64,000 bases of DNA from Psychrobacter sp. Ps6 (GCF_022129235.1 NZ_JADQAI010000003.1:124001-188000); one strand, 5' to 3'. Numbered from the stretch's first letter, positions 17,044 through 26,679 are shown. Numbers and translations are program-made. The notes: generated by a model from the sequence alone, not told the origin.

Positions 17044-18135
17044 CTACACGTTAAATCTAAAGTGCATGACATCGCCATCTTGAACGATATAGGTTTTGCC
17101 TTCTAGGCGTGACTTACCAGCGGCAGCCGCGCCTTTTTCACCGTTGTATTCTATGAAATCATCATAAGCGATGACTTCGGCACGAATAAAGCCGCGCTCA
17201 AAGTCCGTATGAATAACGCCAGCAGCTTGCGGGGCAGTCGCGCCAATTGCAACTGTCCATGCACGTACTTCTTTGACACCAGCGGTGAAGTAAGTCTGCA
17301 TATCAAGTAAGTCATAACCACCGCGAATTACTTGATCAAGCCCGGCTTCTTCCATGTCCATTTCAGCCAAAAAGTCTTTTTTGTCCTCTTCATCTAGCTG
17401 GGCAATTTCAGCTTCGATTTGGTTGCATAGGGCAATAACAATAGATTCTTCGCCAGTCGCGTAATCACGAACAGCATCGAGATATGGATTGTTTTCAAAA
17501 CCATCTTCAGCAACGTTAGCAATATACATGGTTGGCTTTAGAGTAATTAAACCGTAGCTACGGATGAGTTTTTTCTCATCAGCGTCTAGGTTGGCCGCGC
17601 GCGCCGCTTTGCCTTCTGCTAATAATGGCTCAATCTTTTTGAACACATCCAGCATGGCGCTCGCGTCTTTGTCACCGCCTTTGGCTTTTTTGGTCAAGTT
17701 AAGAATAGCGCGTTCAACCGCTTCCAAATCTGCCAATGCCAACTCAGTATTGATCGTTTCGATATCATCAATCGGGCTGACGCGACCATCGACGTGTACC
17801 ACGTTGTCATCATCAAAACAGCGAACGACGTGAGCAATCGCATCAGTTTCGCGGATGTTAGCCAAGAACTGGTTGCCCATGCCTTCACCTTTTGACGCGC
17901 CTGCCACCAAACCTGCGATGTCTACAAACTCCATTGTCGTTGGCAATACGCGCTCAGGGTTAACGATATCAGCCAGTTTCTTTAGGCGTGGATCTGGTAC
18001 TGGTACGATACCGGTATTGGGATCTTTGGTACAAAACGGAAAGTTTTCAGCGGCGATACCCGCTTTGGTCAACGCATTAAACAAGGTGGATTTACCCACG
18101 TTTGGTAGGCCGACGATGCCGCAATTAAAACCCAT
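17044..18135 (-). CDS. ychF: Redox-regulated ATPase YchF (Obg-like)
   Basis: YchF is a universally conserved Obg-family P-loop protein that prefers ATP to GTP and associates with ribosomes. Walker A is GLPNVGKST at residues 9-17. The G4 position reads NVAE rather than NKxD, the known basis of its ATP specificity. [19 protein letters not shown] covers the G3/switch region, and the TGS domain closes the protein (VREVRAWT... near-identical core, ending [10 protein letters not shown]). 363 residues is the standard length. A candidate extended -10 lies about 139 bases upstream. Confidence 0.96.
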   Translation of the reverse strand: MGFNCGIVGLPNVGKSTLFNALTKAGIAAENFPFCTKDPNTGIVPVPDPRLKKLADIVNPERVLPTTMEFVDIAGLVAGASKGEGMGNQFLANIRETDAIAHVVRCFDDDNVVHVDGRVSPIDDIETINTELALADLEAVERAILNLTKKAKGGDKDASAMLDVFKKIEPLLAEGKAARAANLDADEKKLIRSYGLITLKPTMYIANVAEDGFENNPYLDAVRDYATGEESIVIALCNQIEAEIAQLDEEDKKDFLAEMDMEEAGLDQVIRGGYDLLDMQTYFTAGVKEVRAWTVAIGATAPQAAGVIHTDFERGFIRAEVIAYDDFIEYNGEKGAAAAGKSRLEGKTYIVQDGDVMHFRFNV

Positions 18136-18273
18136 AACAGTCTCTCAATGTATTAATAAAATAGTTGGTACTGAGCTAATATAAGACTTGATATTTAGTC
18201 AGGACAAAACTGAGTTCGTCTAAAACTCAGCTTGTTTAAAATATTAGTCAAATAGTAAATCAAAATTGGGCAC

Positions 18274-18282
18274 ATTGTAGCA
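18274..18282 (-). promoter_or_regulatory. Candidate extended -10 promoter element for ychF
   Basis: The minus strand reads TGCTACAAT, identical to the element found upstream of queA. It would give a 5' leader of about 130 bases. No clear -35. Confidence 0.4.
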
Positions 18283-18450
18283 AATTTACCGGAATAGGGG
18301 TGAGGTTGTTACGGTATATGCTTAGGTTTTTACTCAGCGATGGTAGGTGTTTTTCTATTAAGGTTAGGATATGTCAAACGCTAAAAAGTGAATACGATTG
18401 GTTGTTCCTTATTTAGATAAGCTGTGTTTGATTTGGTATTCAGTATTTTT

Positions 18451-18459
18451 TGCTATAGT
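18451..18459 (+). promoter_or_regulatory. Candidate extended -10 promoter element for the UvrD-like helicase
   Basis: The plus strand reads TGCTATAGT, 122 bases before the helicase start codon. A TTTGGT-like -35 lies 16 bases upstream. Confidence 0.4.
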
Positions 18460-18580
18460 AAGTTATCATAGATAAATAGTGGCATCAGGCTCACAAACAG
18501 TAAGTGCAATCTGCTGGTTGGATTAATTTTTTTCAAACAATCAGCTCGCTCCAAAACACAATGTAAGGCAATATCCGATA

Positions 18581-20779
18581 ATGACAACCTCGATTTTTGA
18601 CACACGCCGCTATAAATATCCACAAAACTTCCTTCAGATGAAGCCCAAACTTGCTCGACTTGAGCAGGCCATCAAAAAGTTAGAGGCAAACCTCATTGAT
18701 GCTAATGATCAAGCAAACACAAAGCTGCTTACGCAAAGGTTGGATAGTCATTTAGGATTAAAGGTCGACTATGCCAGCGAGCTTAATCCCGATCAGCTCA
18801 TGGCTGCCACTACTATCGAAGGTAAAGTGTTGGTGATTGCGGGTGCAGGATCGGGCAAAACCAAGACTTTGACCTATCGCACCAGTTATTTGCTCGAAAA
18901 CGGCGTGTCGCCTGAAGAGATATTACTGCTGACTTTTACGCGTAAAGCGGCAAATGAAATCAAAGATCGCGTTAAATCTTTGCTGGCAAGTAGTCTTTCA
19001 AATCAAGAGCTATCTGATGACGCATTGGCTGAAGATAAGCTGCCAATAGATAAGGCCTTAAACAGTATCACCAGTGGCACCTTTCACTCATTTTGCAATA
19101 TGCTGCTGCGTCAATACTCGGGCCTGCTCGGTATCAATCCACGATTTACGATTTTAGATACTGGCGATAGTGAGGATGCCATCGATTTGGTACACAAAGA
19201 AAAAAAGTATCCCACGCAAACCAAAGCCCAAGCCTTTCCGCGCAAAAAAACGCTGCAAAATATCATATCGACGTCTAGAAACAGACGTATACATATTCGT
19301 GACTTAATCGAGGCTAATTATCCTGATATTGCGGTGCACATTCCTATCATCGAGCAATTGGCAATCGATTTTCATGAGTATAAGCGTGCCAATCACTTAT
19401 ACGATTTTGACGACATTATCAGTCAAGTGGTACGTCATTTAAAAACCAACGACACTTTTAGGCAGCGACTCCAAAACACCTATCGTTATGTCATGGTTGA
19501 CGAATATCAAGACACCAATATTCCACAAAAACAGTTAATCGATTTAATATGTGAGCCTGCCTCGGTGTCACTAATGGTCGTTGGCGATGACAATCAAAGT
19601 ATCTATGCCTTTCGCGGCGCCAATTACGAAAATATCTTGCTTTTTGGTGAGACCTATCCCGATGCCAAACTTATTAAGCTTGAACAAAATTATCGTAGTA
19701 CGCCATCGGTGCTAGGCTATATTAATGCGTTGTCAGCGCAAATCACGCTAGGTTATCAAAAGCAGCTGTATTCTGATGCGCCAATAGCAGGGGAAAAACC
19801 AATATTTCGACGACTCAGCGACGAGACAAAAGAAGCGAGCTATATCACTGACAAGATTGTCGCGCTAAAGCCCGAGTATGATTACAACGACTTTGCGGTA
19901 TTGTGCCGCACGTCTTTTCAGTCCAATTATGTGCAGCTAGAATTTATGGCGCGCAATATTCCCTTTATCGTGGTGGGCGGTATCAAGTTTATTGAAAGAC
20001 GTCATATCAAAGACGTGTTGGCTTTTGTCAAAATTCTCTATAATCCAAATGATACGATTGCTTGGCATCGAATTCTAACTTTGTTTAAAGGAGTAGGCGC
20101 AGTCACGGCGACGCGCTTAACCCAAGCCATCACTGCTGACAATAATGCGTTTGAGCCGTTATTGGCAGCACCGTTCACCAAAAAAAGCAATCAGCTAAAG
20201 CCTCTATATCACACGCTTACCAAGGCCCAGCAAGCGGAATCGGTTGAGACAGCCATTGAGCATATTCTTGAGTTTTATATCCCTGTGTTAAAGCTGATTG
20301 AAGACAACTGGCGTGAGCGTAGCGAGGACTTTCGGGTGCTAAAGAACTTAGCGACAGAGCACACGAGCCTCGATAGCTTTTTAGAAAATCTTGCGCTCGA
20401 TCCACCCAATGACTCAGTTGCGGTCATGGAAAGCTCTGACGATGAACAAAGTAATGATAAAGTCACGATCTCAACCATTCATAGTGCTAAGGGACTTGAG
20501 TGGCCAGTGGTATTCGTCAATTCATTGGTCGATGGCATCACGCCGCATCATCGCTCATTAGATGACTTTGAAGCATTAGAAGAAGAGCGTAAGCTGTTTT
20601 ATGTGGCTTGTAGTCGTGCAAAAACTCAGCTGTATCTGACCGCGCCGAATTATTTTTCTAGTTATTCTGGATACTTTGACATGGCCTCACGCTTTATCGC
20701 GGAGTTATCTGCTGACGAGGTAACAGTCGAAACAATGAAGCTGCCTGTCATAGATAACGATGATCCAATGTGGTGGTAA
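18581..20779 (+). CDS. UvrD/Rep/PcrA-type superfamily 1 ATP-dependent DNA helicase
   Basis: This is a 3'-5' SF1A helicase by motif. ELNPDQLMAA is the Q-motif region near residue 68, the Walker A AGAGSGKT is near 88, and the Walker B VDEYQDTN is near 304. The VVGDDNQSIYAFRGA motif III follows, then QNYRST near 368, STIHSAKGLEW near 630, and EERKLFYVACSRAK as motif VI. A ~65-residue N-terminal extension (Lys/Leu-rich, possibly coiled) precedes the Q-motif, which classical UvrD and Rep lack. The length of 732 residues and the sequence do not identify it as UvrD or Rep proper. A DNA repair or recombination role is likely. Monocistronic. Confidence 0.9.
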   Translation: MTTSIFDTRRYKYPQNFLQMKPKLARLEQAIKKLEANLIDANDQANTKLLTQRLDSHLGLKVDYASELNPDQLMAATTIEGKVLVIAGAGSGKTKTLTYRTSYLLENGVSPEEILLLTFTRKAANEIKDRVKSLLASSLSNQELSDDALAEDKLPIDKALNSITSGTFHSFCNMLLRQYSGLLGINPRFTILDTGDSEDAIDLVHKEKKYPTQTKAQAFPRKKTLQNIISTSRNRRIHIRDLIEANYPDIAVHIPIIEQLAIDFHEYKRANHLYDFDDIISQVVRHLKTNDTFRQRLQNTYRYVMVDEYQDTNIPQKQLIDLICEPASVSLMVVGDDNQSIYAFRGANYENILLFGETYPDAKLIKLEQNYRSTPSVLGYINALSAQITLGYQKQLYSDAPIAGEKPIFRRLSDETKEASYITDKIVALKPEYDYNDFAVLCRTSFQSNYVQLEFMARNIPFIVVGGIKFIERRHIKDVLAFVKILYNPNDTIAWHRILTLFKGVGAVTATRLTQAITADNNAFEPLLAAPFTKKSNQLKPLYHTLTKAQQAESVETAIEHILEFYIPVLKLIEDNWRERSEDFRVLKNLATEHTSLDSFLENLALDPPNDSVAVMESSDDEQSNDKVTISTIHSAKGLEWPVVFVNSLVDGITPHHRSLDDFEALEEERKLFYVACSRAKTQLYLTAPNYFSSYSGYFDMASRFIAELSADEVTVETMKLPVIDNDDPMWW

Positions 20780-21042
20780 TTTTTCATTGTCATTAACGAA
20801 TATTTTTGTTCTAAATGTCAGATAATTTTGCCTCGTGTTTATCGCCAAATTATAGCTTCATACGCCAACTATTCCTTTTAAAAATGACCTGCAAATAAAG
20901 GTATAGCTAAAAGTATTTAATGGTAAAAATATTTTTCAGATAAGGGTTTAATATTGAGCACAATGCGTTACTATTAGCACCTAATTCGGTTCGACCCTTA
21001 TATTTGATACTCTGTATTAACACCCTAAGAAAAGGATAGGTT

Positions 21043-22290
21043 ATGCGCTATGAAGTTATCGTTATCGGTGCAGGTATGGTTGGCACGTCAATCGCGTGGC
21101 ATCTACAAAAAAATAACTCAAATGTATTACTTTTAGACAAGAAATTGCCAGGGTCAGAGACCTCATATGGCAATGCAGGATTGATTCAGCGCGAAGCCAT
21201 TCATACGCATCCTTTTCCGCGTCAGCTGACAGAGATGATCCGAGTACTGCCGAACCAAGGTACTGATATCCGCTACCGTATTCCAGCCATTCTGCGTTAT
21301 CATCAAGCGCTGCTGCAGTACTGGAAATACTCTACGCCTGCGTCTGTCAAAAAAATCGAGTCAGAGTGGCAGACGCTGATTGAGCATTGTACTAGCGAGC
21401 ACCAAACTATGATTAGCGCTTCTGGTGCTGATGAGCTCATTACTCGTGATGGTTGGTTACAACTACATCGCTCAGAAGAAACATTCAAAGAAGCACAAGC
21501 ATCCGCCATTGATGCTCGCAACCAAGGGGTTGAGCATAACGTACTGAGTCTTGAAGAGCTAAAAGCAATAGAGCCTCGTGCTAATTTCGAAGGTTTTGTT
21601 GGTGCCATTCATTGGTTAAATTCATGGCAAGTATCAAACCCAAGCTCGCTCGTAAAAGCCTACGCAAAAAACTTCCAAGACATGCAAGGTACGATCAAAG
21701 AAAATGACGTAAAAGAAATCGTCCAAGAAGCGGACGGCTGGAAAGTTATCACTGATAAAGATACGTATTATAGTGATAAATTGGTCATCGCAGCAGGTCC
21801 TTGGTCAAATGATTTGATCAAACCACTTGGTTATAACTTGCCGTTGTTCCCAATGCGTGGCTATCATCAGCATTTCAAAGTGACGGAAAAGAACACAATC
21901 CATCATAGTATGTTTGATATGGACAAAGGTTTTGTCATGGGGCCAATGCAGCAAGGTATTCGTATCACCACGGGTGCTGAGATGACTACTATGAATGCGC
22001 CAAAGAACTTTGGTCAATTGCAAACCGTATTGAAGCTTGCTAAAAAAATCTTGCCATTAGAAGATGCGGTTGAGAGTGAAGCATGGGCAGGCTCACGTCC
22101 TTGTATGCCTGACATGAAGCCAGTCATCGGTCCTGCTGATAAGCATGACAAGCTCTGGTTTGCGTTTGGTCACAGCCATCAAGGCTTCACTCTAGGGCCA
22201 ATGACAGGTCGTCTTGTCGAAGAGATGATTCACGATAAGCCTACATTGGTCGATCTTGCACCATTTAGTGCCCAGCGTTTTTCTAACTAA
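21043..22290 (+). CDS. DadA-like FAD-dependent amino acid oxidoreductase
   Basis: A DAO-family flavoprotein of 415 residues. The dinucleotide-binding motif VIGAGMVGTSIAWHL is at residues 7-21, followed by Glu/Asp for the ribose (LLLDKKLPGSETS). The C-terminal FAD-closing segment SRPCMPDMKPVIGPA and FGHSHQGFTLGP matches D-amino acid dehydrogenases. The likely reaction is oxidative deamination of a D-amino acid or related secondary amine to an imine or keto acid; the substrate is unknown. AAGGAT lies upstream of the ATG. The RidA gene that follows would remove the reactive imine product, a common pairing, though a repeat element sits between the two. Confidence 0.85.
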   Translation: MRYEVIVIGAGMVGTSIAWHLQKNNSNVLLLDKKLPGSETSYGNAGLIQREAIHTHPFPRQLTEMIRVLPNQGTDIRYRIPAILRYHQALLQYWKYSTPASVKKIESEWQTLIEHCTSEHQTMISASGADELITRDGWLQLHRSEETFKEAQASAIDARNQGVEHNVLSLEELKAIEPRANFEGFVGAIHWLNSWQVSNPSSLVKAYAKNFQDMQGTIKENDVKEIVQEADGWKVITDKDTYYSDKLVIAAGPWSNDLIKPLGYNLPLFPMRGYHQHFKVTEKNTIHHSMFDMDKGFVMGPMQQGIRITTGAEMTTMNAPKNFGQLQTVLKLAKKILPLEDAVESEAWAGSRPCMPDMKPVIGPADKHDKLWFAFGHSHQGFTLGPMTGRLVEEMIHDKPTLVDLAPFSAQRFSN

Positions 22291-22304
22291 GAGCGCATCT
22301 GACA

Positions 22305-22411
22305 TATAGTTGATCCAATTTAAGAGCGGTACAAGGCAACCGAGTGCAGATGTATATGTCATACTTCAAGCGAGGTTAACGCTGTAACGCTTTTATAGTG
22401 GATTGACTATA
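22305..22411. repeat. Miniature inverted-repeat element (107 bases)
   Basis: The 24-base left end (TATAGTTGATCC...AGAGCG) and the inverted right end (TATAGTCAATCC...AAAGCG) match at 19 of 24 positions. The interior has no coding capacity. The layout is that of a MITE-like element with terminal inverted repeats and a possible TA target. I believe similar sequences recur in Psychrobacter genomes, but that is from memory and no second full copy was found in this window. Confidence 0.65.
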
Positions 22412-22430
22412 GTTAGTACAGAATTAAATT
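22403..22430 (+). promoter_or_regulatory. Candidate ridA promoter borrowing its -35 from the inverted-repeat element
   Basis: TTGACT (22403-22408) lies inside the right terminal repeat. After 16 bases follows TAAATT (22425-22430). Transcription would start about 15 bases before the ridA start codon. Confidence 0.4.
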
Positions 22431-22450
22431 AATGAATAAAAGGTATAGAC

Positions 22451-22792
22451 ATGATAAAAAAGCTACACAGCAATCAACGTATGAGCAAAACCGTAATCCA
22501 TAACCAGACGATCTATTTGTGTGGTCAGGTCGGTAATGCAGAAGACGATATCAAAGCGCAAACGTTGACTTGTCTAGAAAAAATCCAAACGCTATTAGAA
22601 GAAGTGGGTAGCGACAAATCAAAGCTACTATCAGTAACTGTCTGGATCAAAGACATGGCAGACTTTGCTGCTATGAATGAAGTCTATGACCAGTGGTTTG
22701 AAGGTATTCAGCCACCAGCGCGCGCATGTGGCGAATCAGCGCTTGCACGCCCTGAGCTATTGGTTGAGATGATAGCCATCGCTGCTGAGTAA
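22451..22792 (+). CDS. RidA family reactive intermediate/imine deaminase
   Basis: RidA (YjgF/YER057c/UK114) proteins hydrolyse enamine/imine intermediates to keto acids and ammonia. The 113-residue protein carries the conserved IYLCGQVG strand, the catalytic Arg in PPARACGESAL and the Glu in LLVEMIAIA that close the trimer active site. AAAGG lies 8 bases before the ATG. It follows the DadA-like oxidase in the same direction and probably detoxifies the imines that enzyme releases. A strong bidirectional terminator follows. Confidence 0.9.
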   Translation: MIKKLHSNQRMSKTVIHNQTIYLCGQVGNAEDDIKAQTLTCLEKIQTLLEEVGSDKSKLLSVTVWIKDMADFAAMNEVYDQWFEGIQPPARACGESALARPELLVEMIAIAAE

Positions 22793-22836
22793 TAAACGGC
22801 TCGCAGTATCTGTAGTACCGTTATTAAATAGAAATA

Positions 22837-22869
22837 AAAAAGGCCATGATAGCGATATCATGGCCTTTT
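22837..22869. terminator. Bidirectional rho-independent terminator
   Basis: A 13-bp perfect stem AAAAGGCCATGAT / ATCATGGCCTTTT with a 6-base loop and T-runs in both directions, between convergent ridA (+) and the crotonase gene (-). Confidence 0.9.
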
Positions 22870-22979
22870 CTATGCGTAGCAATAAGCCAACTCGATTATT
22901 AAAGAGGAATATGCTAGCTTTTTAATCCAAGCACACGCCGTATAACGTCAGCGAAGCAATACAATGATTATTATAGGAA

Positions 22980-23792
22980 TTAGCATCCTTTCCATACTGC
23001 TTGGCGTTTCTCAATAAAAGCATCAATACCTTCGCTCACATCGTCTGCCATCATATTGCAAGTCATTACTTCACTGGCATAGTCATAAGCGTCTTCGACA
23101 CTCATATCCAGCTGCTTATAAAACATATCTTTGCCAGTTCTTATTGCTACCGGAGCCTTGGTAGTGATTGCTGTTATCAGTGATTGTAGTGTTTGATCGA
23201 GTTGCTCTGCTGGCGCAACTCGATTGATCAATCCATATTGCAAAGCGGTATGCGCATCGATAAATTCACCTGTAATTAGCATCTCAAATGCCTGCTTGCG
23301 GGGCAAATTACGACTGACGGCAACGGCAGGCGTAGAGCAAAAAAGTCCAACGTTTATCCCAGAGGTGGCAAATTTTGCATCATCAGCGGCAACGGCCAAG
23401 TCACAAGCGGCGACCAGCTGACATCCTGCGGCGGTGGCAAGACCTTGTACTTTTGCGATAACGACTTGCGGCATACGGTTGATGGTAAGCATCATTTGGC
23501 TACATTGCTGAAATAGAGCACGGTGAAATGCTTCATCGTCGTGTGCGCGCATTTGCTTTAGATTGTGACCCGCACAGAATGCTTTGCCTGTCGCTTGAAT
23601 AACCACGACTCTGATCGTATCGTCTTGAGCGATACTGTCTAGCTCTGTTTGCATGGCAGACAGCACTTCAACGGACAACGCATTGAATTGTTTGGGTTGG
23701 TTTAAGGTGAGCGTGACTACGCTACTTTCTTTACTGTCTTCTCTAATAACCAGAAGGTTATCCGTGTCTAGAGTAATGTCAGATTGAGTCAT
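22980..23792 (-). CDS. Crotonase (enoyl-CoA hydratase/isomerase) family protein
   Basis: The 270-residue protein has the crotonase fold signatures: FNALSVEVL, the oxyanion-hole segment KAFCAGHNLKQM, and GLATAAGCQLVAACDLAVA. The two catalytic Glu of true hydratases are not where expected: the first is Gln in AAGCQL, and the second region reads FATSGINVGLF without a Glu. So it is probably not a canonical hydratase and is closer to ECHDC3-like crotonases; the CoA substrate and reaction are unknown. AAGGATG lies 6 bases before the ATG. Monocistronic. Confidence 0.85.
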   Translation of the reverse strand: MTQSDITLDTDNLLVIREDSKESSVVTLTLNQPKQFNALSVEVLSAMQTELDSIAQDDTIRVVVIQATGKAFCAGHNLKQMRAHDDEAFHRALFQQCSQMMLTINRMPQVVIAKVQGLATAAGCQLVAACDLAVAADDAKFATSGINVGLFCSTPAVAVSRNLPRKQAFEMLITGEFIDAHTALQYGLINRVAPAEQLDQTLQSLITAITTKAPVAIRTGKDMFYKQLDMSVEDAYDYASEVMTCNMMADDVSEGIDAFIEKRQAVWKGC

Positions 23793-23893
23793 TTATCATC
23801 CTTGATAATGGGTGGTTTATAGTTTTATATATAGCTGACTAAATAGTAGCATGGCTCACATTCTATACAATAGATGGAGCACATAGAAAGCTC

Positions 23894-23931
23894 ACAAAAA
23901 AATAGCGTACTCAGGTGATGAATACGCTATT
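23894..23931 (-). terminator. Terminator of the VOC gene
   Basis: The 9-bp stem AATAGCGTA / TACGCTATT (23901-23909 with 23923-23931) is followed on the minus strand by seven Ts. Confidence 0.85.
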
Positions 23932-23969
23932 GGTTTTTTAGTCAGATATAATCTAAATTTATACTGGAT

Positions 23970-24470
23970 CTAGTATGCGCCTTCGCTATAGATAAGCTCG
24001 TAGCTGTGGCTGTATATCTCAACGATGTTACCGAACGGGTCTTCCATATAAATCATGCGGTAGGGTTTTTCGCCAGGGTAGTAGTAGCGTGGTTTTTCCA
24101 TACGCTTTTTACCGCCTGCTGCAACCATACGCTCAGCCAATTCTTCAACATTTGGATCTTGGACGCAGAAGTGAAAGATACCTGTTTTCCAGTATTCAAA
24201 GTTGTTTTCAGGGTTTTCTTGATTTTTGAATTCAAAAATCTCAACACCGATACGGTCACCAGTAGATAAGTGAGCGATGCGGAAGCTGCCCCAACCAGAA
24301 CCAAATACTTCAGTACACATCTCACCAATCGGGCTGTCATCTTCGACAATCTCAGTTGGTTCCATGATGGTGTACCAACCCATCACTTCAGTATAAAATT
24401 TTACGGCGGCATCTAAGTCAGGGACTGACAGACCGATGTGCGAAAAGCTTCTTGGATAGACGTTATTCAT
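23970..24470 (-). CDS. VOC family protein (glyoxalase/dioxygenase superfamily)
   Basis: A single-subunit vicinal-oxygen-chelate protein of 166 residues with two beta-alpha-beta-beta-beta modules. Candidate metal ligands are His in FSHIGLSV, Glu in VEIFEF, His in IFHFCVQD and Glu in NIVEIYSH, arranged as in glyoxalase I-type enzymes. The substrate cannot be predicted. AGGAG lies 8 bases before the ATG. It is divergent from the LysR regulator at 24579, 108 bases apart, which suggests that regulator controls it. Confidence 0.88.
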   Translation of the reverse strand: MNNVYPRSFSHIGLSVPDLDAAVKFYTEVMGWYTIMEPTEIVEDDSPIGEMCTEVFGSGWGSFRIAHLSTGDRIGVEIFEFKNQENPENNFEYWKTGIFHFCVQDPNVEELAERMVAAGGKKRMEKPRYYYPGEKPYRMIYMEDPFGNIVEIYSHSYELIYSEGAY

Positions 24471-24578
24471 AGTTTGTGCTCCTGTTTGATGTGCGTTTTC
24501 TTTAACGTGAAGCCAGTATACAAATACAGGTTAATTATGTAAAATTATCAAATATTATATGAATAAGTATGAAACGTA

Positions 24579-25448
24579 ATGATAAATATCACGTGGCTAC
24601 GTACTTTTTGCACGCTTGCTGAGATCGGGCACTTCACGCGTACGGCTGAACGTCTATATATGACGCAATCTGGCGTGAGTCAGCACATACGTAAGTTAGA
24701 GGAGCAACTAGATACGGACTTATTGATTCGACAAGGAAAGCAGTTCTCATTGACCAATGCAGGTGAGCAGCTTTACAAAGAAGCAGGCGAGATATTGCAA
24801 CGCTTATCAAATTTAGAGCAGCGCATCGGTGAAGATCCGCCTTATAAAGGGCTGGTACGGTTGATGTCACCAGGGAGTGTGGGACTTAAACTGTATCCGC
24901 AGCTTTTGGCATTACAGCAGCAGCATCCAAAACTAGTCATTGATTACCGATTTGCACCAAATTCTGATACAGAGCGAGCACTGGCTAATCACGAGATTGA
25001 TATTGGCTTTATGACAGATATCTCAGATGATGAAACGGTTAGCTGCAAGTCTATGGCGAAAGAAGCATTGATACTAGTAACCCCTGCGGCTATCGTAGAG
25101 CCTAGTTGGGAGCAGCTTATCGAGCTTGGATTTATCGATCATCCGGATGGTGCCCATCATGCAGGCATGCTACTGACTGCCAATTATGAGCAATTTCAGC
25201 ATATCAATGATTTTGAGAAAAAGGGCTTTTCGAATCAGATTGGCCTGATTTTAGAACCAGTCAGCAGGGGAATAGGTTTTACTGTTTTGCCAGCCCATGC
25301 AGTGGCGGCTTATCCAAAGCCTGAGCTGATTAACAGTCATCATCTACCAGTTGCTGTTAGCGAAACGCTATATTTGGCAGTCAGAAGACAGCAGGCACTC
25401 TCTAATAAAATGCGTACGGTCATTAATGAAGTAAAAAAATGGCTATAA
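24579..25448 (+). CDS. LysR family transcriptional regulator
   Basis: The winged helix-turn-helix occupies residues ~3-62 (FTRTAERLYMTQSGVSQHIR, then KLEEQLDTDLLIRQGKQFSL). An effector-binding periplasmic-binding-protein-like domain follows (MSPGSVGLKLYPQLLALQ, EIDIGFMTD, GIGFTVLPAHAV). The length of 289 residues is standard. The divergent VOC gene is the probable target, as LysR regulators usually control the neighbour they diverge from; the coinducer is unknown. It converges on the glycerate kinase gene, and a long-loop hairpin separates the two. Confidence 0.88.
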   Translation: MINITWLRTFCTLAEIGHFTRTAERLYMTQSGVSQHIRKLEEQLDTDLLIRQGKQFSLTNAGEQLYKEAGEILQRLSNLEQRIGEDPPYKGLVRLMSPGSVGLKLYPQLLALQQQHPKLVIDYRFAPNSDTERALANHEIDIGFMTDISDDETVSCKSMAKEALILVTPAAIVEPSWEQLIELGFIDHPDGAHHAGMLLTANYEQFQHINDFEKKGFSNQIGLILEPVSRGIGFTVLPAHAVAAYPKPELINSHHLPVAVSETLYLAVRRQQALSNKMRTVINEVKKWL

Positions 25449-25463
25449 TTGTTTTGAGAGTGA

Positions 25464-25515
25464 TAAATGCACAGCTAACAAAGCGTTAATAAAAAGCTCG
25501 ATAGCTGTGCATTTA
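25464..25515. repeat. 14-bp perfect inverted repeat with 24-base loop at a convergent junction
   Basis: TAAATGCACAGCTA (25464-25477) is exactly complementary to 25502-25515. It sits between the stops of the LysR gene and glycerate kinase. There is no T-run on either side. Confidence 0.75.
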
Positions 25516-25542
25516 GTGGAGGAGGCTTATTGATAGATTGCA

Positions 25543-26679
25543 CTATTTTAAAGTCTGCCCAAGTTTGATACTTGCAGCGATATTAGCAGCAGTCGTCTCA
25601 ATGTTGTTATAAGCAGAACCCAATACATTATCAATCGTATCTACTTTTTGGATACTAGGCATGACTACATCGAACTGACTGGTCTGAGCAGGTTTTAGTC
25701 CATCGACACTGCCGCAGATAGCGATAACAGGTGTGCGGCTGGTCTTAGCGATTTGGCTAATACCACCTGCCACTTTACCCATAGCTGTTTGTGCATCGAG
25801 CTTACCTTCGCCAGTGATGACGAGGTCAGCCTCTGCGATATGCTGTGACAGGTGAGCCACTTCGGCAACTGTATCAAAGCCTGATTTCAACTGAGCGTCA
25901 AAGAACGTCATCATCGCATATCCGAGACCACCAGCAGCGCCAGCGCCTTCAACGTGTTGACAGTCTTCGTAGCCGTTCTGTCCACAGATGGTCGCAAAGT
26001 GACTGAGTGCCTTGTCCAAGGTATTGACCTGCTCTGGACAGGCGCCTTTTTGTGGGCCAAACACGGCGCTTGCACCCAGCAGACCGCATAATGGATTGGT
26101 CACATCACAAGCAACTTCAAATACCGTGTCTGATATCTGTGCATGCAGGCTAGTATTATCGAGCTTATGTAGGCTGGCAAGTGCGCCACCACCATGAGTG
26201 AGTAGGCTATCGTTGATGTCATGAAATGTTATGCCTAGCGCCATTAGCATACCAAGGCCTGCATCATTGGTTGCGCTACCGCCCAGACCGATAACGATAC
26301 GCTTAGCCCCTTCTGCTAACGCATCTTCGATCAGCTCCCCAACACCATAACTACTCGCAATAACGGGGTTACGCTCATCAGCTGTTAATAGGTGCAATCC
26401 GCACGCTTGAGCCACTTCAATAACTGCCGTCGCATCAGGCAATAACAGATACTTTGCAGTAATCGGTCTCATTAACGGGTCATGTACTCTGACTTCCTTC
26501 CAGCCTCCGCCTAATACATAAGACAATACCGCTGAGGTGCCTTCACCACCATCAGCCATTGGTAATAGCTTATAGTCTGCATCTGGAAACACTTGGCTAA
26601 AGCCAGATTGAATGGCGTGGCACACGTCCAGTGCTTCTAAACTTTCTTTAAACGAGTCAGGGGCGATCAAAATTTTCAT
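25543..26679 (-). CDS. Glycerate kinase (GarK/GlxK family)
   Basis: The enzyme phosphorylates D-glycerate to 2- (or 3-) phosphoglycerate, feeding glycolysis. Family motifs are APDSFKESLEALDV at the N-terminus, LLPMADGGEGT near residue 40, and the glycine-rich GLGGSATNDAGLGML near 130, followed by EGAGAAGGLGYA and the TGEGKLDAQTAMGK segment. 378 residues is the usual length. It lies downstream of a GntP-type permease on the same strand (112-base gap), so the pair probably imports and phosphorylates glycerate or a related sugar acid. Confidence 0.92.
   Translation of the reverse strand: MKILIAPDSFKESLEALDVCHAIQSGFSQVFPDADYKLLPMADGGEGTSAVLSYVLGGGWKEVRVHDPLMRPITAKYLLLPDATAVIEVAQACGLHLLTADERNPVIASSYGVGELIEDALAEGAKRIVIGLGGSATNDAGLGMLMALGITFHDINDSLLTHGGGALASLHKLDNTSLHAQISDTVFEVACDVTNPLCGLLGASAVFGPQKGACPEQVNTLDKALSHFATICGQNGYEDCQHVEGAGAAGGLGYAMMTFFDAQLKSGFDTVAEVAHLSQHIAEADLVITGEGKLDAQTAMGKVAGGISQIAKTSRTPVIAICGSVDGLKPAQTSQFDVVMPSIQKVDTIDNVLGSAYNNIETTAANIAASIKLGQTLK

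Larger units (their letters stand above)
18136..18580. other. Intergenic region between divergent ychF and UvrD-like helicase gene
   Basis: About 445 AT-rich bases with no credible gene. It contains an extended -10 for each direction (listed separately) and a small hairpin, CTGAGTT / AACTCAG near 18210-18230, of unclear role. Confidence 0.5.
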
